64,000 bases of DNA. It comes from Denitratimonas sp037478135. GTDB taxonomy: Bacteria; Pseudomonadota; Gammaproteobacteria; Xanthomonadales; Xanthomonadaceae. Shown in pieces: positions 25,936-34,125 of the stretch. The stretch covers positions 10,457 through 74,456 of the forward strand of contig NZ_JBBHDV010000015.1 in assembly GCF_037478135.1 (NCBI RefSeq), given 5' to 3'. The position numbers and the translations under genes were made by a program. The notes under the pieces are model-generated. The model searched no databases and was not told where the DNA came from. It saw only the letters and a program-made list of their open reading frames with translations. Numbering within the stretch: the stretch's first letter is position 1; the number at the start of each line of letters is the position of its first letter.

Positions 25936-26081
25936 GCGGGTTCCGGCGTGGACCACCGCCGCGACATGCGACGGGATGCGAAGGTTAAAGCATCGGCGCC
26001 AAACCGGATGCACCAGCCGCGCGACAGCGTGCACCGGGATGCACGCTGCGGATCGGGATCACGCCGCTCAGGCGAATGCGA

Positions 26082-26930
26082 TCAGGCCAGCGCGACGAGT
26101 CCAATCGCGATGACCGCCAACACGATGCCGACCCGGTTCCAGCGCCCGGTTTTTTCCCCGAACGCGGCCACGCCCACCAGCGTGCCGAGCACGACCACGC
26201 CGATGTTCATCGTGGCGAACACCACCGCCGGGCTGTCCGGCAGCGCGCGGTGCGCCTGCACATAGCAGACGATGTTGCCGAAGTTCAGCGCACCCAGCAG
26301 CAGACCGGCCAGAAGGCTGCGCGTGTTCATCCGGCTGCGTCCACGCGCGTGGCGCCAGCCCAGCACCGCCATCATGCCGAGAAATGCCAGCACGAAGGCC
26401 AGCTGCAACGAAGCCGCGAACGGCGTGCCAGCCTGCGCGATCAGCTTCAGCATCACATCCACCAGCGCGAAGCCGAGCCACACCGTCAGCAGTGCCCATA
26501 CCGCACCGCGTTGCGCGCCGCCGGCCGGTCGCACCAGCATCGCCGCGACCGCGATCAGGCCCAGCGCCAGGCCGGCCAGTTTCAAAGCACCGGCGCGTTC
26601 GCCAAAAACCGTGAACGCCGCGATCAGCGACAGCAGCAGCGACAACCGCTGCGCAACATCGGTGCGCACGATGCCGGCGCGCCGCACCGCCGCACCCAGC
26701 ACCAGAAACAGGCTGGGCAACACCGCCGTCAGTGTCAGCAATGCCGCCCACGGTGCCTGCGTCGAACGCAGCGATTGCAATGGCGGCGCCAGCATGAACC
26801 AGCACAGCACCGCCGCCACCAGATAATTCCACGCCACCGCCTGCGTGGTATCCACGCCCCAGCGCGGGAACAGCTTCAGCACCACCGACACCAGCACGCT
26901 GAACAGCACGGCGGAAAGAACGAACAACAT
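26082..26930 (-). CDS. EamA/DMT-family membrane permease
   Basis: 282 residues with about ten hydrophobic helices in two EamA-like halves (FSVLVSVVLKLFPRWGVDTT; LLAGLLLGALNFGNIVCYVQ; VFATMNIGVVVLGTLVGVAA then FGEK). Drug/metabolite transporter superfamily. Substrate unknown. It faces the ABC transporter gene across a 333-bp gap. Confidence 0.85.
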   Translation of the reverse strand: MLFVLSAVLFSVLVSVVLKLFPRWGVDTTQAVAWNYLVAAVLCWFMLAPPLQSLRSTQAPWAALLTLTAVLPSLFLVLGAAVRRAGIVRTDVAQRLSLLLSLIAAFTVFGERAGALKLAGLALGLIAVAAMLVRPAGGAQRGAVWALLTVWLGFALVDVMLKLIAQAGTPFAASLQLAFVLAFLGMMAVLGWRHARGRSRMNTRSLLAGLLLGALNFGNIVCYVQAHRALPDSPAVVFATMNIGVVVLGTLVGVAAFGEKTGRWNRVGIVLAVIAIGLVALA

Positions 26931-27062
26931 GGGAATCCTTGCAAGCGCTGTACGGGCGCCACGGCAGCGCGCGATACCGGCAGGCATGCTAGCCGAGCCG
27001 CCGAATTCAACCTAGCCGGCCGGCATTGGGAAAATGTGGATCCCGGCATCCGGATACGGGCA

Positions 27063-27135
27063 TGTGGTGAATCGGCCCAGGCCGGATGCCCGCACCGACA
27101 ACATCCAGCGTCGTGGTTCGCCACGGCTCACCACA
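27063..27135. repeat. Dispersed GGTGA-type palindromic element
   Basis: Inverted arms TGTGGTGA (27063-27070) and TCACCACA (27128-27135). The right arm sits in TTCGCCACGGCTCACCAC, shared in style with the 18.6, 29.1, 42.8 and 47.1 kb copies. It lies in the 333-bp gene-free gap 26931-27263. Confidence 0.5.
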
Positions 27136-27169
27136 ACCTAGCCGTTTCGCAGCACAGTCGCGCACTTTT

Positions 27170-27192
27170 GTGGGAGCAGGCTTGCCCGCGAT
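27170..27192 (+). repeat. Solo REP-like element (GTGGGAGC head)
   Basis: A single GTGGGAGCAGGCTTGCCCGCG unit plus AT, of the REP type widespread in Pseudomonas and Xanthomonadales. It has an internal hairpin AGGCTTGCC-like core. It lies 72 bp before the ABC transporter gene. Confidence 0.5.
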
Positions 27193-27263
27193 CCTGGCGC
27201 CTGAGCACCAACGGGAACGCCCCATCGCGCTTCGCCCCACCGGCGGCATGGGACAATGACGTG

Positions 27264-29039
27264 ATGAACGCACCCCCCGCTTCCACCCCGCGCCATCCGC
27301 TGCGCCGCCTGTTCGGCTATGCCCGTCCCTACCGCCGCGATGCCGCCCAGGCCTCGCTGTATTCGGTCTTGAACAAGGTTTTCGACGTGCTGCCCGAGGC
27401 GCTGATCGGCGTGGCGGTGGACATCGTGGTGAACCAGCGCGATTCGTTCCTCGCGCGCATGGGCATCGCCGATCCGCTGCAACAGTTGCTGTTGCTGACC
27501 GGTATCACGATTGTGGTGTGGCTGCTGGAATCGCTGTTCGAATACCTGCTGGCAGTGAAGTGGCGGCGGCTGGCGCAGGACATCCAGCACGAGCTGCGCC
27601 AAGCCGCCTACGGCCATGTGCAGGCGCTGCCGCCGGATTTCGTCAGCAGTTCGCGCAGTGGCCGGCTGCTGGCGGTGCTGAACGAGGATGTACATCAGGT
27701 CGAGCGCTTCCTCAACACCGGCGCCAACGATCTGATCCAGGTCGCGGTGTCCTCGCTGATGGTGGGCGGCGTGTTCTTTGTGCTGACCGCCGATCTGGCG
27801 GCGCTGGCTTTCCTGCCGATTCCGCTGATTCTGATTGGCGCGTTCTGGTTCCAGAAGAAGCTCGCCCCGCGCTACGGCGCCGCACGCGAGGCCGCTGCCA
27901 CGGTCTCGGACCGGCTCAACAACAACCTTGCCGGCATCGCGACGATCCAGGCCTACACCGCTGAGGAGTTCGAGGCGCAGCACGTGCGCGAAGCCTCGGA
28001 CGCCTACCGCGTGCGCAATGCCGATGCGATCCGTTTCGCCGCCGCGATCACGCCGGTGATCCGCATGGCGGTGCTTGCCGGCTTCGTCGCCACGCTACTG
28101 TACGGCGGCTGGAAAACCCTCAACGGCGAGCTCGGCGTGGGCACCTATTCGGCACTGGTCTACCTGACCCAGCGCCTGCTGTGGCCGCTGACCCGGCTGG
28201 CAGACATGACCGATCTCTACCAGCGAGCGATGGCCTCGGTGAACCGCGTCATGGACGTGATCGACACGCCCTTGCCACCGCCGCCGCAGGGCCGGCTGCC
28301 GCAGCCGGTGCGCGGCCGGGTGTCGTTCGAACAGGTCACGCTGGCCTACGACGGGCGCCGCGTGCTGCACGGCATCGATATCGAAGTGCCGGCCGGACAT
28401 ACCGTGGCACTGGTCGGCGGCACCGGCGGCGGCAAGAGCAGCCTGCTGAAACTGCTGCTGGCCTTCGTGCAACCGGAGTCGGGCCGGGTGTGCGTGGACG
28501 GGCACGATATCGCCGGCCTGAACCCGGCCGCGCTGCGCCGCCATATCGGTCATGTCGCGCAGGACGCCTTCCTGACCGACGGCAGCATCGCCGACAACAT
28601 CGCCTATGGCGATCTGTCACCGGACATGACCGCGATCGAACGCGCCGCGCGCGCGGCGCAGGCGCACGACTTCATCCAGGCTTTGCCGGAAGGCTATGCC
28701 AGCGCGGTCGGCGAACGCGGCAGCCGGCTGTCCGGCGGCCAACGCCAGCGCATCGCGATTGCGCGCGCGCTGTACCGCGATCCGGCGATCCTGGTACTGG
28801 ACGAGGCAACTTCCGCCGTCGACAACGAAACCGAAGCCGCAATCCAGCAGGCGCTGCGCGCCGCCAGCGGCGACCGCACCACACTGGTGGTCGCGCATCG
28901 GCTATCCACCGTGCGCCATGCCGATGCGATCCATGTGCTGGAAGCCGGCCGCATCATCGAATCGGGCACGCATGACAGCCTGCTCGCGCGCAATGGCATG
29001 TATGCCGCGCTGTGGCGTTTGCAGACCGGCGAAGGGTGA
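27264..29039 (+). CDS. ABC transporter, fused membrane and ATPase domains (exporter type)
   Basis: 591 residues. Six-helix membrane domain (about 20-320) followed by a nucleotide-binding domain: Walker A LVGGTGGGKSSLLKL, Q-loop HIGHVAQDAFLTDG, signature RLSGGQRQRIAIARAL, Walker B AILVLDEATSAVD, H-loop VVAHRLST. Half-transporter that must dimerise. Resembles MsbA/multidrug-type exporters; the substrate is unknown. A GTG one codon upstream is possible. Confidence 0.92.
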   Translation: MNAPPASTPRHPLRRLFGYARPYRRDAAQASLYSVLNKVFDVLPEALIGVAVDIVVNQRDSFLARMGIADPLQQLLLLTGITIVVWLLESLFEYLLAVKWRRLAQDIQHELRQAAYGHVQALPPDFVSSSRSGRLLAVLNEDVHQVERFLNTGANDLIQVAVSSLMVGGVFFVLTADLAALAFLPIPLILIGAFWFQKKLAPRYGAAREAAATVSDRLNNNLAGIATIQAYTAEEFEAQHVREASDAYRVRNADAIRFAAAITPVIRMAVLAGFVATLLYGGWKTLNGELGVGTYSALVYLTQRLLWPLTRLADMTDLYQRAMASVNRVMDVIDTPLPPPPQGRLPQPVRGRVSFEQVTLAYDGRRVLHGIDIEVPAGHTVALVGGTGGGKSSLLKLLLAFVQPESGRVCVDGHDIAGLNPAALRRHIGHVAQDAFLTDGSIADNIAYGDLSPDMTAIERAARAAQAHDFIQALPEGYASAVGERGSRLSGGQRQRIAIARALYRDPAILVLDEATSAVDNETEAAIQQALRAASGDRTTLVVAHRLSTVRHADAIHVLEAGRIIESGTHDSLLARNGMYAALWRLQTGEG

Positions 29040-29062
29040 CTCCCGCAACAGCTAAAGCCGGG

Positions 29063-29137
29063 ATCAGCTCACAGGGTGGTGGTGAGCATACGCGAACCCC
29101 AATACCGGGAACCCCGGAATAGCCCACGCGAGTGAGC
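29063..29137. repeat. Dispersed GGTGAGC-type palindromic element
   Basis: Contains GGTGGTGAGCATACGCGAAC and an inner palindrome around ACCGGGAACCCCGG, ending in GAGTGAGCA. It follows the ABC transporter stop and belongs to the same loose family as the elements at 18.6, 27.1, 42.8 and 47.1 kb. Confidence 0.45.
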
Positions 29138-29187
29138 AAAGATGGTTTCGCGGCACCCGGCCAATCACCGGCTAGATGCGATGAACC

Positions 29188-29221
29188 AAAAAAAACCGGC
29201 GAAACCCGAAAGTTTCGCCGG
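29188..29221 (-). terminator. Rho-independent terminator of the phasin gene
   Basis: Perfect 10-bp stem (CCGGCGAAAC 29196-29205 with GTTTCGCCGG 29212-29221), 6-nt loop, followed on the minus strand by eight T residues. Textbook intrinsic terminator about 95 bp past the phasin stop. Confidence 0.92.
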
Positions 29222-29315
29222 ACAGAATGCGCCGCCACTAAAGAGGGAGGGAGGGTGGCGACGCCATCACACGTGCGGGATCGGAGCGGGCCGATCCCGG
29301 CACGAGGGAGAGAGA

Positions 29316-29699
29316 TCAGCTGGCCTTGGCGGCCTTGGCAGCAGCCTTGGTCAGGCTGTCATTGGCCGCCTGGAACTGGCCGCGATACAGCTGCGCAATG
29401 GCTTCGCCGGTCTTCAGCGCCTGGCCCAGGACTTCCTGGCCGGTCGAGTAGATCTGCTCGCTCGAGGACTTGGCCAGCGCCACGCCCTTCGGCCAGATGT
29501 CCTTGGCATCGGCCAGATCGGCCACTTCGGACGCTTCGCTGAGGAAGGCCACCGAGGACGTCACGGCGGACTCGGCACTCTTGAGCTGCAGGTTGACGAT
29601 GCGCTCGAAACCTTCGAACGCCAGGGTGTTGGCCTTCAGCGCCGACTGGGCGAACTGACGAGCCACGGATGCAAACGGATTGGCAATTGCTTCGGACAT
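29316..29699 (-). CDS. Phasin family protein
   Basis: 127 residues, almost entirely amphipathic helix: NPFASVARQFAQSALKANTL, AFEGFERIVNLQLKSAESAV, and a Lys/Ala-rich tail. Phasins coat polyhydroxyalkanoate granules; some act as general granule- or membrane-associated proteins. No PHA synthase or depolymerase gene is in this window. A strong terminator follows and a TTGC-rich palindrome precedes it, suggesting a monocistronic, abundantly expressed gene. Confidence 0.88.
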   Translation of the reverse strand: MSEAIANPFASVARQFAQSALKANTLAFEGFERIVNLQLKSAESAVTSSVAFLSEASEVADLADAKDIWPKGVALAKSSSEQIYSTGQEVLGQALKTGEAIAQLYRGQFQAANDSLTKAAAKAAKAS

Positions 29700-29750
29700 G
29701 ACAAAACCCTTTCGGTTGATGGTGGGTGATGTGAAGCCTACGGCATCTTT

Positions 29751-29765
29751 TTGTGCAATGCAACA
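29751..29765. promoter_or_regulatory. TTGTGCAATGCAACA imperfect palindrome upstream of phasin
   Basis: A 15-bp TTGC/GCAA imperfect palindrome 51 bp upstream of the phasin start. PhaR-type regulators of phasin genes in other proteobacteria bind similar TTGCA-rich palindromes, so this may be an operator. Inference only. Confidence 0.35.
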
Positions 29766-29914
29766 TAAGCTGGGGCGATCTCACCATTTCCAGATGGAAT
29801 CTAGAATCATGTCATTGTTTATAAACGACTTTTCAGGATGAACGGAAAACTTGCGCAGCGCGTCAAAGATGCCGCAATTCCTCCGCCCCGTACCCGATCC
29901 GCGCGCCCTGTGGC

Positions 29915-30274
29915 TCAACCCGGGCCGCGATAGATGCAACCCGAAGTGCAGGTTTCGTGCACCACCACCTGCGACAGCGCCGGCAGTTCCGGCTTGAGCC
30001 GCTGCCAGATCCAGCGCGCCAGCATTTCGCTGGTGGGGTTCTCGAGCCCCGGCACCTCGTTGAGATAGTGGTGGTCGAGCTGGTCGTAGAGCGGCTGGAA
30101 GGCGCGCTTGATGTCGGAAAAATCCATCACCCAGCCACTGTGCTCACCCGGCTCGCCGGCGACGTGGATCTCGACCATAAAGGAATGGCCATGCAGCCGC
30201 GCACATTTGTGGCCTTCGGGCACATTCGGCAGGCGGTGTGCGGCCTCGATGTGGAAACGCTTGAAGATGTCCAT
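29915..30274 (-). CDS. queD: 6-carboxy-5,6,7,8-tetrahydropterin synthase
   Basis: 119 residues. Second step of queuosine synthesis, from dihydroneopterin triphosphate. Zinc histidines in FHIEAAHRL and RLHGHSF; catalytic triad residues in KCARLHGH and the LDHHYLN segment; C-terminal VHETCTSGCIYRG. Length fits bacterial QueD (about 118-121). Located 9 bp downstream of the peptidase gene, same strand. Confidence 0.92.
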   Translation of the reverse strand: MDIFKRFHIEAAHRLPNVPEGHKCARLHGHSFMVEIHVAGEPGEHSGWVMDFSDIKRAFQPLYDQLDHHYLNEVPGLENPTSEMLARWIWQRLKPELPALSQVVVHETCTSGCIYRGPG

Positions 30275-30283
30275 GGGTGTCCT

Positions 30284-32626
30284 TCAGTGCGCCGGCGCCA
30301 GGCAGCGGTTGAAAAAGTCTTCGGTCAGACGCAGGCGGTGCAGCAGATCAGCGCGTTGCAGGCCGTGCTTGGCGCCCGGATAAGTCATCAACTCGAAGCC
30401 GATGCCGCGCTGCTGCAAGGCACTCATCAACTGCGTGGAGTGGGTGAACAGCACATTGTCGTCGGCCATGCCGTGGATCAGCAGCAGGCGCGAACGCAGT
30501 CCGTCCAGATGACTGAACACGCGCGCGGAGAGGTAGCCTTCCGGATTGGCCGCCGGGTGGTCCATGTAGCGCTCGGTGTAATGGGTGTCGTACAGCGCCC
30601 AGTCGGTGACCGGCGCACCGGCCGCACCGCAGGCATACACATCGGATGCCTGCGCCAGCAGCATCAGCGTCATGTAGCCCCCGTTGGACCAGCCGAACAC
30701 GCCGATGCGGGCGGCATCCACCCACGGCTGCTGCGCCAGCCACTGCGCGCCCAGCACCTGATCCTCGACTTCCACCGTGCCCTGCCGTCCGTACAACGCG
30801 CCGCTAAAGGCCGCGCCCCGGCGTGGCGTGCCGCGGTTGTCGAGCGAAAACACCACGTAGCCGCGCTGCGCCATGTACTGCGAGAACAGCGCATCGCCAC
30901 GGCTGGGCCAGCCGCGCAACACAGTCTGCGCCGCCGGGCCGCCGTAAACGTAAACCAGCACCGGGTACTTTTTCGACGGATCGAAATCCGCCGGTTTGAT
31001 CAGGCTGTAGTGCAGCGTGCTGCCGTCGACTGCCGCCAGTTCGCCGTATTCGACCGGTCGGTGCGCGGCGAGGAACGGCGCATACGGATGCCCGCCCTGG
31101 GCCGGATCATTGGCCAGCAGCGTGGTCAGCGCTCGCCCATCGGCGCGATGCAGTGTGGCCTGCGGCGGCTGTTCCGGGCTGGAGAACACATCGACATAGA
31201 CCGAGGTATTGGCACTGAACACAACGCTGTGCACGCCGGCACCCTGGGTCAGGCGGCGCAACGGGCCGCCGTCCAGCGGTACCGCGTAGGCCTGCGATTC
31301 CAGTGGCGATTCGCGCGTGCCGCTGAAATAGGCCAGCCCGGCGGCCTCGTCCACGCCCAGCAGCGCATCAACCACCCATTCGCCCGACGTCAACGCGTGG
31401 GCCTTGCCGTCGGCACTGATGCGGTAAAGGTGTTCGAAGCCGCTGCGCTCGGACTGCCAGATGAAGCCACCGTCCTTGAGGAAGTGCAGGCTATCGTGCA
31501 GCGGCACCCAGGTACGGGCGGTTTCGCTGACGAGGGTGCGCTGGGTGTTGCTGGAAAGATCCACTTCGATCAGATCCAGCCGGCGCTGATCGCGGCTCTG
31601 GCGCTGGAACGTCAGGTGTTGCGGGTCGCGCCAGTCGACGCGGGCCAGATAGATGTCCGGCTCCGGGCCGAGATCGATGCGCTGCGGTGTTGGCGGCCCC
31701 ATGCGCGCTTGCAGTGCCACTTCGCGCTGGTCGCTGCCGGTTTCGACCTGCCCCCCGCGTGCTGCCGGCGGGACCACGAAGTCGGCGGTGCGCACGACGA
31801 ACAGTTCGACTGCCACATTCGGATCGCCGGCAGCCGGATATCGCTGCTCGATGACCTCGGTGCGGTCGGCGTACACCTCGTAGCGCTTCTGCACCGGTAC
31901 CGGTGATTCGTCGATCCGCGCAAACGCGATGGCGCTGTCGTCCGGCGCCCACCAGTAACCGGTGTGGCGGCCCATTTCCTCATCGGCAACGAACTCGGGC
32001 ACGCCGTTGCCAATGACCTCCGAACCATCGGCAGTGAGCTGCACCTCGCGCCCGGAAGCCAGATCCACCAGCCACAGATTGCGCCCGCGCACGAAGCTGA
32101 CGAAGCCGCCCTTGGGCGACACCTTCGGATCGGTGGCGAAGCCCTCGCCCGTGGTCAGCTTGCGCAAGGCACTGCCGGCTTCGGCGGCAAGATCGTACAA
32201 ATACAGTTCGCCGCCCAGCGGAAACAGCAAGTGGCGCGAATCCGGCGCCCACTGATACGCCACGATGCCGGAGTACGCCGCAATGCGCTGGCGTTCGCGC
32301 CGCGCCTTTTCCTCGTCCGACAGCACTTCGGTGCCCGGCAACACCGCCTCGGCCGCGACCAGACGGCGGGTTTCCCCGGAAGCCACGTCGTATTCCCACA
32401 GATCCAGGCGATAACCGTCCTCGTCACTGCCGCGCAGGAAGGTGACCCGGCTGCCATCGGGCGCGATGCGCGGCTGGATCAGGGCCGGCCCGGCCAACGG
32501 GGTGTCGCCGGCGATGGCTTCCAGGCTGAGTTTCTGCGCGGGCGGTGGGCTGGCGTGGGCGGGGAGCATGGTCATCGGCAACAAACAGGTGAAGGCGAAG
32601 GACAGGGCAACTACGGGCAGGCGCAT
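30284..32626 (-). CDS. S9B-type prolyl dipeptidyl peptidase (DPP-IV-like), secreted
   Basis: 780 residues. Signal peptide (VALSFAFTCLLPMTMLPAHA). N-terminal beta-propeller, with the substrate amino-terminus binding Glu pair in FVADEEMGRHTGYWWAPD. The C-terminal hydrolase has nucleophile Ser647 in GWSNGGYM, Asp722 in HGMADDNV and His754 in GAKHGL. It removes Xaa-Pro (or Xaa-Ala) dipeptides in the periplasm. The start at 32626 precedes the signal peptide; the long upstream open frame has no coding character. Operon with GST upstream and queD downstream. Confidence 0.92.
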   Translation of the reverse strand: MRLPVVALSFAFTCLLPMTMLPAHASPPPAQKLSLEAIAGDTPLAGPALIQPRIAPDGSRVTFLRGSDEDGYRLDLWEYDVASGETRRLVAAEAVLPGTEVLSDEEKARRERQRIAAYSGIVAYQWAPDSRHLLFPLGGELYLYDLAAEAGSALRKLTTGEGFATDPKVSPKGGFVSFVRGRNLWLVDLASGREVQLTADGSEVIGNGVPEFVADEEMGRHTGYWWAPDDSAIAFARIDESPVPVQKRYEVYADRTEVIEQRYPAAGDPNVAVELFVVRTADFVVPPAARGGQVETGSDQREVALQARMGPPTPQRIDLGPEPDIYLARVDWRDPQHLTFQRQSRDQRRLDLIEVDLSSNTQRTLVSETARTWVPLHDSLHFLKDGGFIWQSERSGFEHLYRISADGKAHALTSGEWVVDALLGVDEAAGLAYFSGTRESPLESQAYAVPLDGGPLRRLTQGAGVHSVVFSANTSVYVDVFSSPEQPPQATLHRADGRALTTLLANDPAQGGHPYAPFLAAHRPVEYGELAAVDGSTLHYSLIKPADFDPSKKYPVLVYVYGGPAAQTVLRGWPSRGDALFSQYMAQRGYVVFSLDNRGTPRRGAAFSGALYGRQGTVEVEDQVLGAQWLAQQPWVDAARIGVFGWSNGGYMTLMLLAQASDVYACGAAGAPVTDWALYDTHYTERYMDHPAANPEGYLSARVFSHLDGLRSRLLLIHGMADDNVLFTHSTQLMSALQQRGIGFELMTYPGAKHGLQRADLLHRLRLTEDFFNRCLAPAH

Positions 32627-32639
32627 CGCGGGCTCCGGC

Positions 32640-33335
32640 TCACTTGGCGGAAGGTTTGGCGGTGCCGAACAGCACTGCGCGCTGCGCCGCGTCCATCGGT
32701 TTGCGTTCGATCCGCTGGTTCCAGGCATAGGCGCGCTGCGTGGCCGAGCGTGCGGCGATGCCGGCATGCCAGCGGCGCACAGCCGGATAGGGTTCGAGCC
32801 CGACCGGGGCCGTGGTGTAGGGATTGATCCACGGATAGGCGGCCATGTCGGCGATGCTGTACTCGTTGCCGGCAAGGAAGGGACGATCGGCCAGGCGCCG
32901 CTCCATCACGCCGAGCAGGCGATGCACTTCGCGCGTGTAGCGGTTGATCGCGTAGGGGATCTTTTCCGGCGCGTAGACATTGAAATGGCCGTACTGGCCG
33001 GTCATCGGTCCCTGCCCGCCGACCTGCCAGGCCAGCCACTGATCCACTTCCACCCGTCCGCGCAGGCCACGGCCACCGAAACGGCCGGTCTTGTCGGCCA
33101 GATAACGCAGGATCGCGGCGGACTCGAACACCGAAACAGGCGGGCCGCCATCGGCCGGGGCGTGGTCGACGATGGCCGGCATCCGGTTGTTCGGCGAAAT
33201 CGCCAGGAAGGCCGGTTCGAACTGCGCACCGGCGCCGATATCGACCGGTTTCACGTTGTAGGCCAGGCCGGTTTCCTCCAGCAACAGCGTGATCTTGTGG
33301 CCGTTGGGCGTGGGCCAGTAGTACAGGTCGATCAT
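32640..33335 (-). CDS. Glutathione S-transferase / disulfide reductase, nu-class (YfcG-like)
   Basis: 231 residues. The N-terminal thioredoxin-like domain has the YfcG-type start LYYWPTPNGHKITLLLEETG, cis-Pro in RMPAIVDH and VFESAAILRYLADKTG. The helical C-terminal domain includes GPMTGQYGHFNVYAPEKIPY. Nu-class enzymes use GSH or GS-SG for disulfide or peroxide reduction. First gene of a probable operon GST - peptidase - queD. Confidence 0.88.
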   Translation of the reverse strand: MIDLYYWPTPNGHKITLLLEETGLAYNVKPVDIGAGAQFEPAFLAISPNNRMPAIVDHAPADGGPPVSVFESAAILRYLADKTGRFGGRGLRGRVEVDQWLAWQVGGQGPMTGQYGHFNVYAPEKIPYAINRYTREVHRLLGVMERRLADRPFLAGNEYSIADMAAYPWINPYTTAPVGLEPYPAVRRWHAGIAARSATQRAYAWNQRIERKPMDAAQRAVLFGTAKPSAK

Positions 33336-33490
33336 GGCGGAATCCTCGTTGCGGTGAAGCCTGCCACTTTACCCGAGGCCGCCCGCGTCGGTCCCGGCAC
33401 GCTTCCGCTGGCAGCCGTTGCTGAGGCAGTGCCGGACCCTGCCGGGGCCCCGAAGCGCGCCATTGCTTCCGCGCGACATGCCAGCGTGGC

Positions 33491-33496
33491 TATAAT
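33491..33496 (+). promoter_or_regulatory. -10 hexamer TATAAT for the cytochrome gene
   Basis: A consensus TATAAT 51 bp upstream of the GTG start of the cytochrome gene. The -35 is not convincing at 16-18 bp spacing. Confidence 0.4.
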
Positions 33497-33547
33497 CGGG
33501 TGCTTGCTGTACCAGTCCTGACCTTCAGCCGCAGCCAAAGGTGTCGC

Positions 33548-34060
33548 GTGCAAACCGATCTTGATTTCCTGAAGCGCTTTTCCCTGGTGATTGCCTTTCT
33601 GGCATTCGTGGTGCTGTCCCTGTCCGTGCTTGGCTATTTCATCGGCACCACGCTCAAGCGTGACGAAGACCCGGGTGCGCAGGCCCGGACCGAAGAGCGG
33701 ATCAAACCGGTCGGCGCGGTCTATGCCGGTGCCTCCGGTGCCGCCGCAGCGGCCGCCGCCGCCGAAGCCGCGCGCGCCGCTGCTTCCTCGCAGGTGGCCT
33801 ACGACGGCACCTTGGATGGCCAGGTCATCTTCGACAAGCTGTGCAGCGCCTGCCACAGCACCGGCGCCGGCGGCTCGCCGACGATGGAGCATGCGCAGTG
33901 GGATGCCCGCATCGCGCAGGGCTTCGACACCCTCGTGCGGCACGCGATCGACGGTTTCCAGGGCAATAGCGGCCTGATGCCGGCGCGCGGCGGCAATCCG
34001 TCGCTCAGCGACGAACAGGTCGAAGCCTCGGTACGCTGGATGATCGACAATCTGAAGTAA
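33548..34060 (+). CDS. Membrane-anchored cytochrome c5-like protein
   Basis: 170 residues from a GTG start with AAAGG upstream. An N-terminal transmembrane helix (FSLVIAFLAFVVLSLSVLGY), an Ala-rich flexible linker (about residues 65-85), then a class-I cytochrome c domain with the haem site CSACH and a distal Met in GLMPARGG. Ends with VEASVRWMIDNLK. Periplasmic electron carrier. A terminator follows 20 bp after the stop. Confidence 0.9.
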   Translation: MQTDLDFLKRFSLVIAFLAFVVLSLSVLGYFIGTTLKRDEDPGAQARTEERIKPVGAVYAGASGAAAAAAAAEAARAAASSQVAYDGTLDGQVIFDKLCSACHSTGAGGSPTMEHAQWDARIAQGFDTLVRHAIDGFQGNSGLMPARGGNPSLSDEQVEASVRWMIDNLK

Positions 34061-34080
34061 GCTGGGCACCGCCCTTTGCA

Positions 34081-34102
34081 GACGCCGCCTCCGGGCGGCG
34101 TC
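34081..34102 (+). terminator. Rho-independent terminator after cytochrome gene
   Basis: Perfect 9-bp stem GACGCCGCC/GGCGGCGTC, 4-nt loop, followed by TTCGTTT. Confidence 0.8.
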
Positions 34103-34125
34103 TTCGTTTCCGGAGTTCCTGGACC

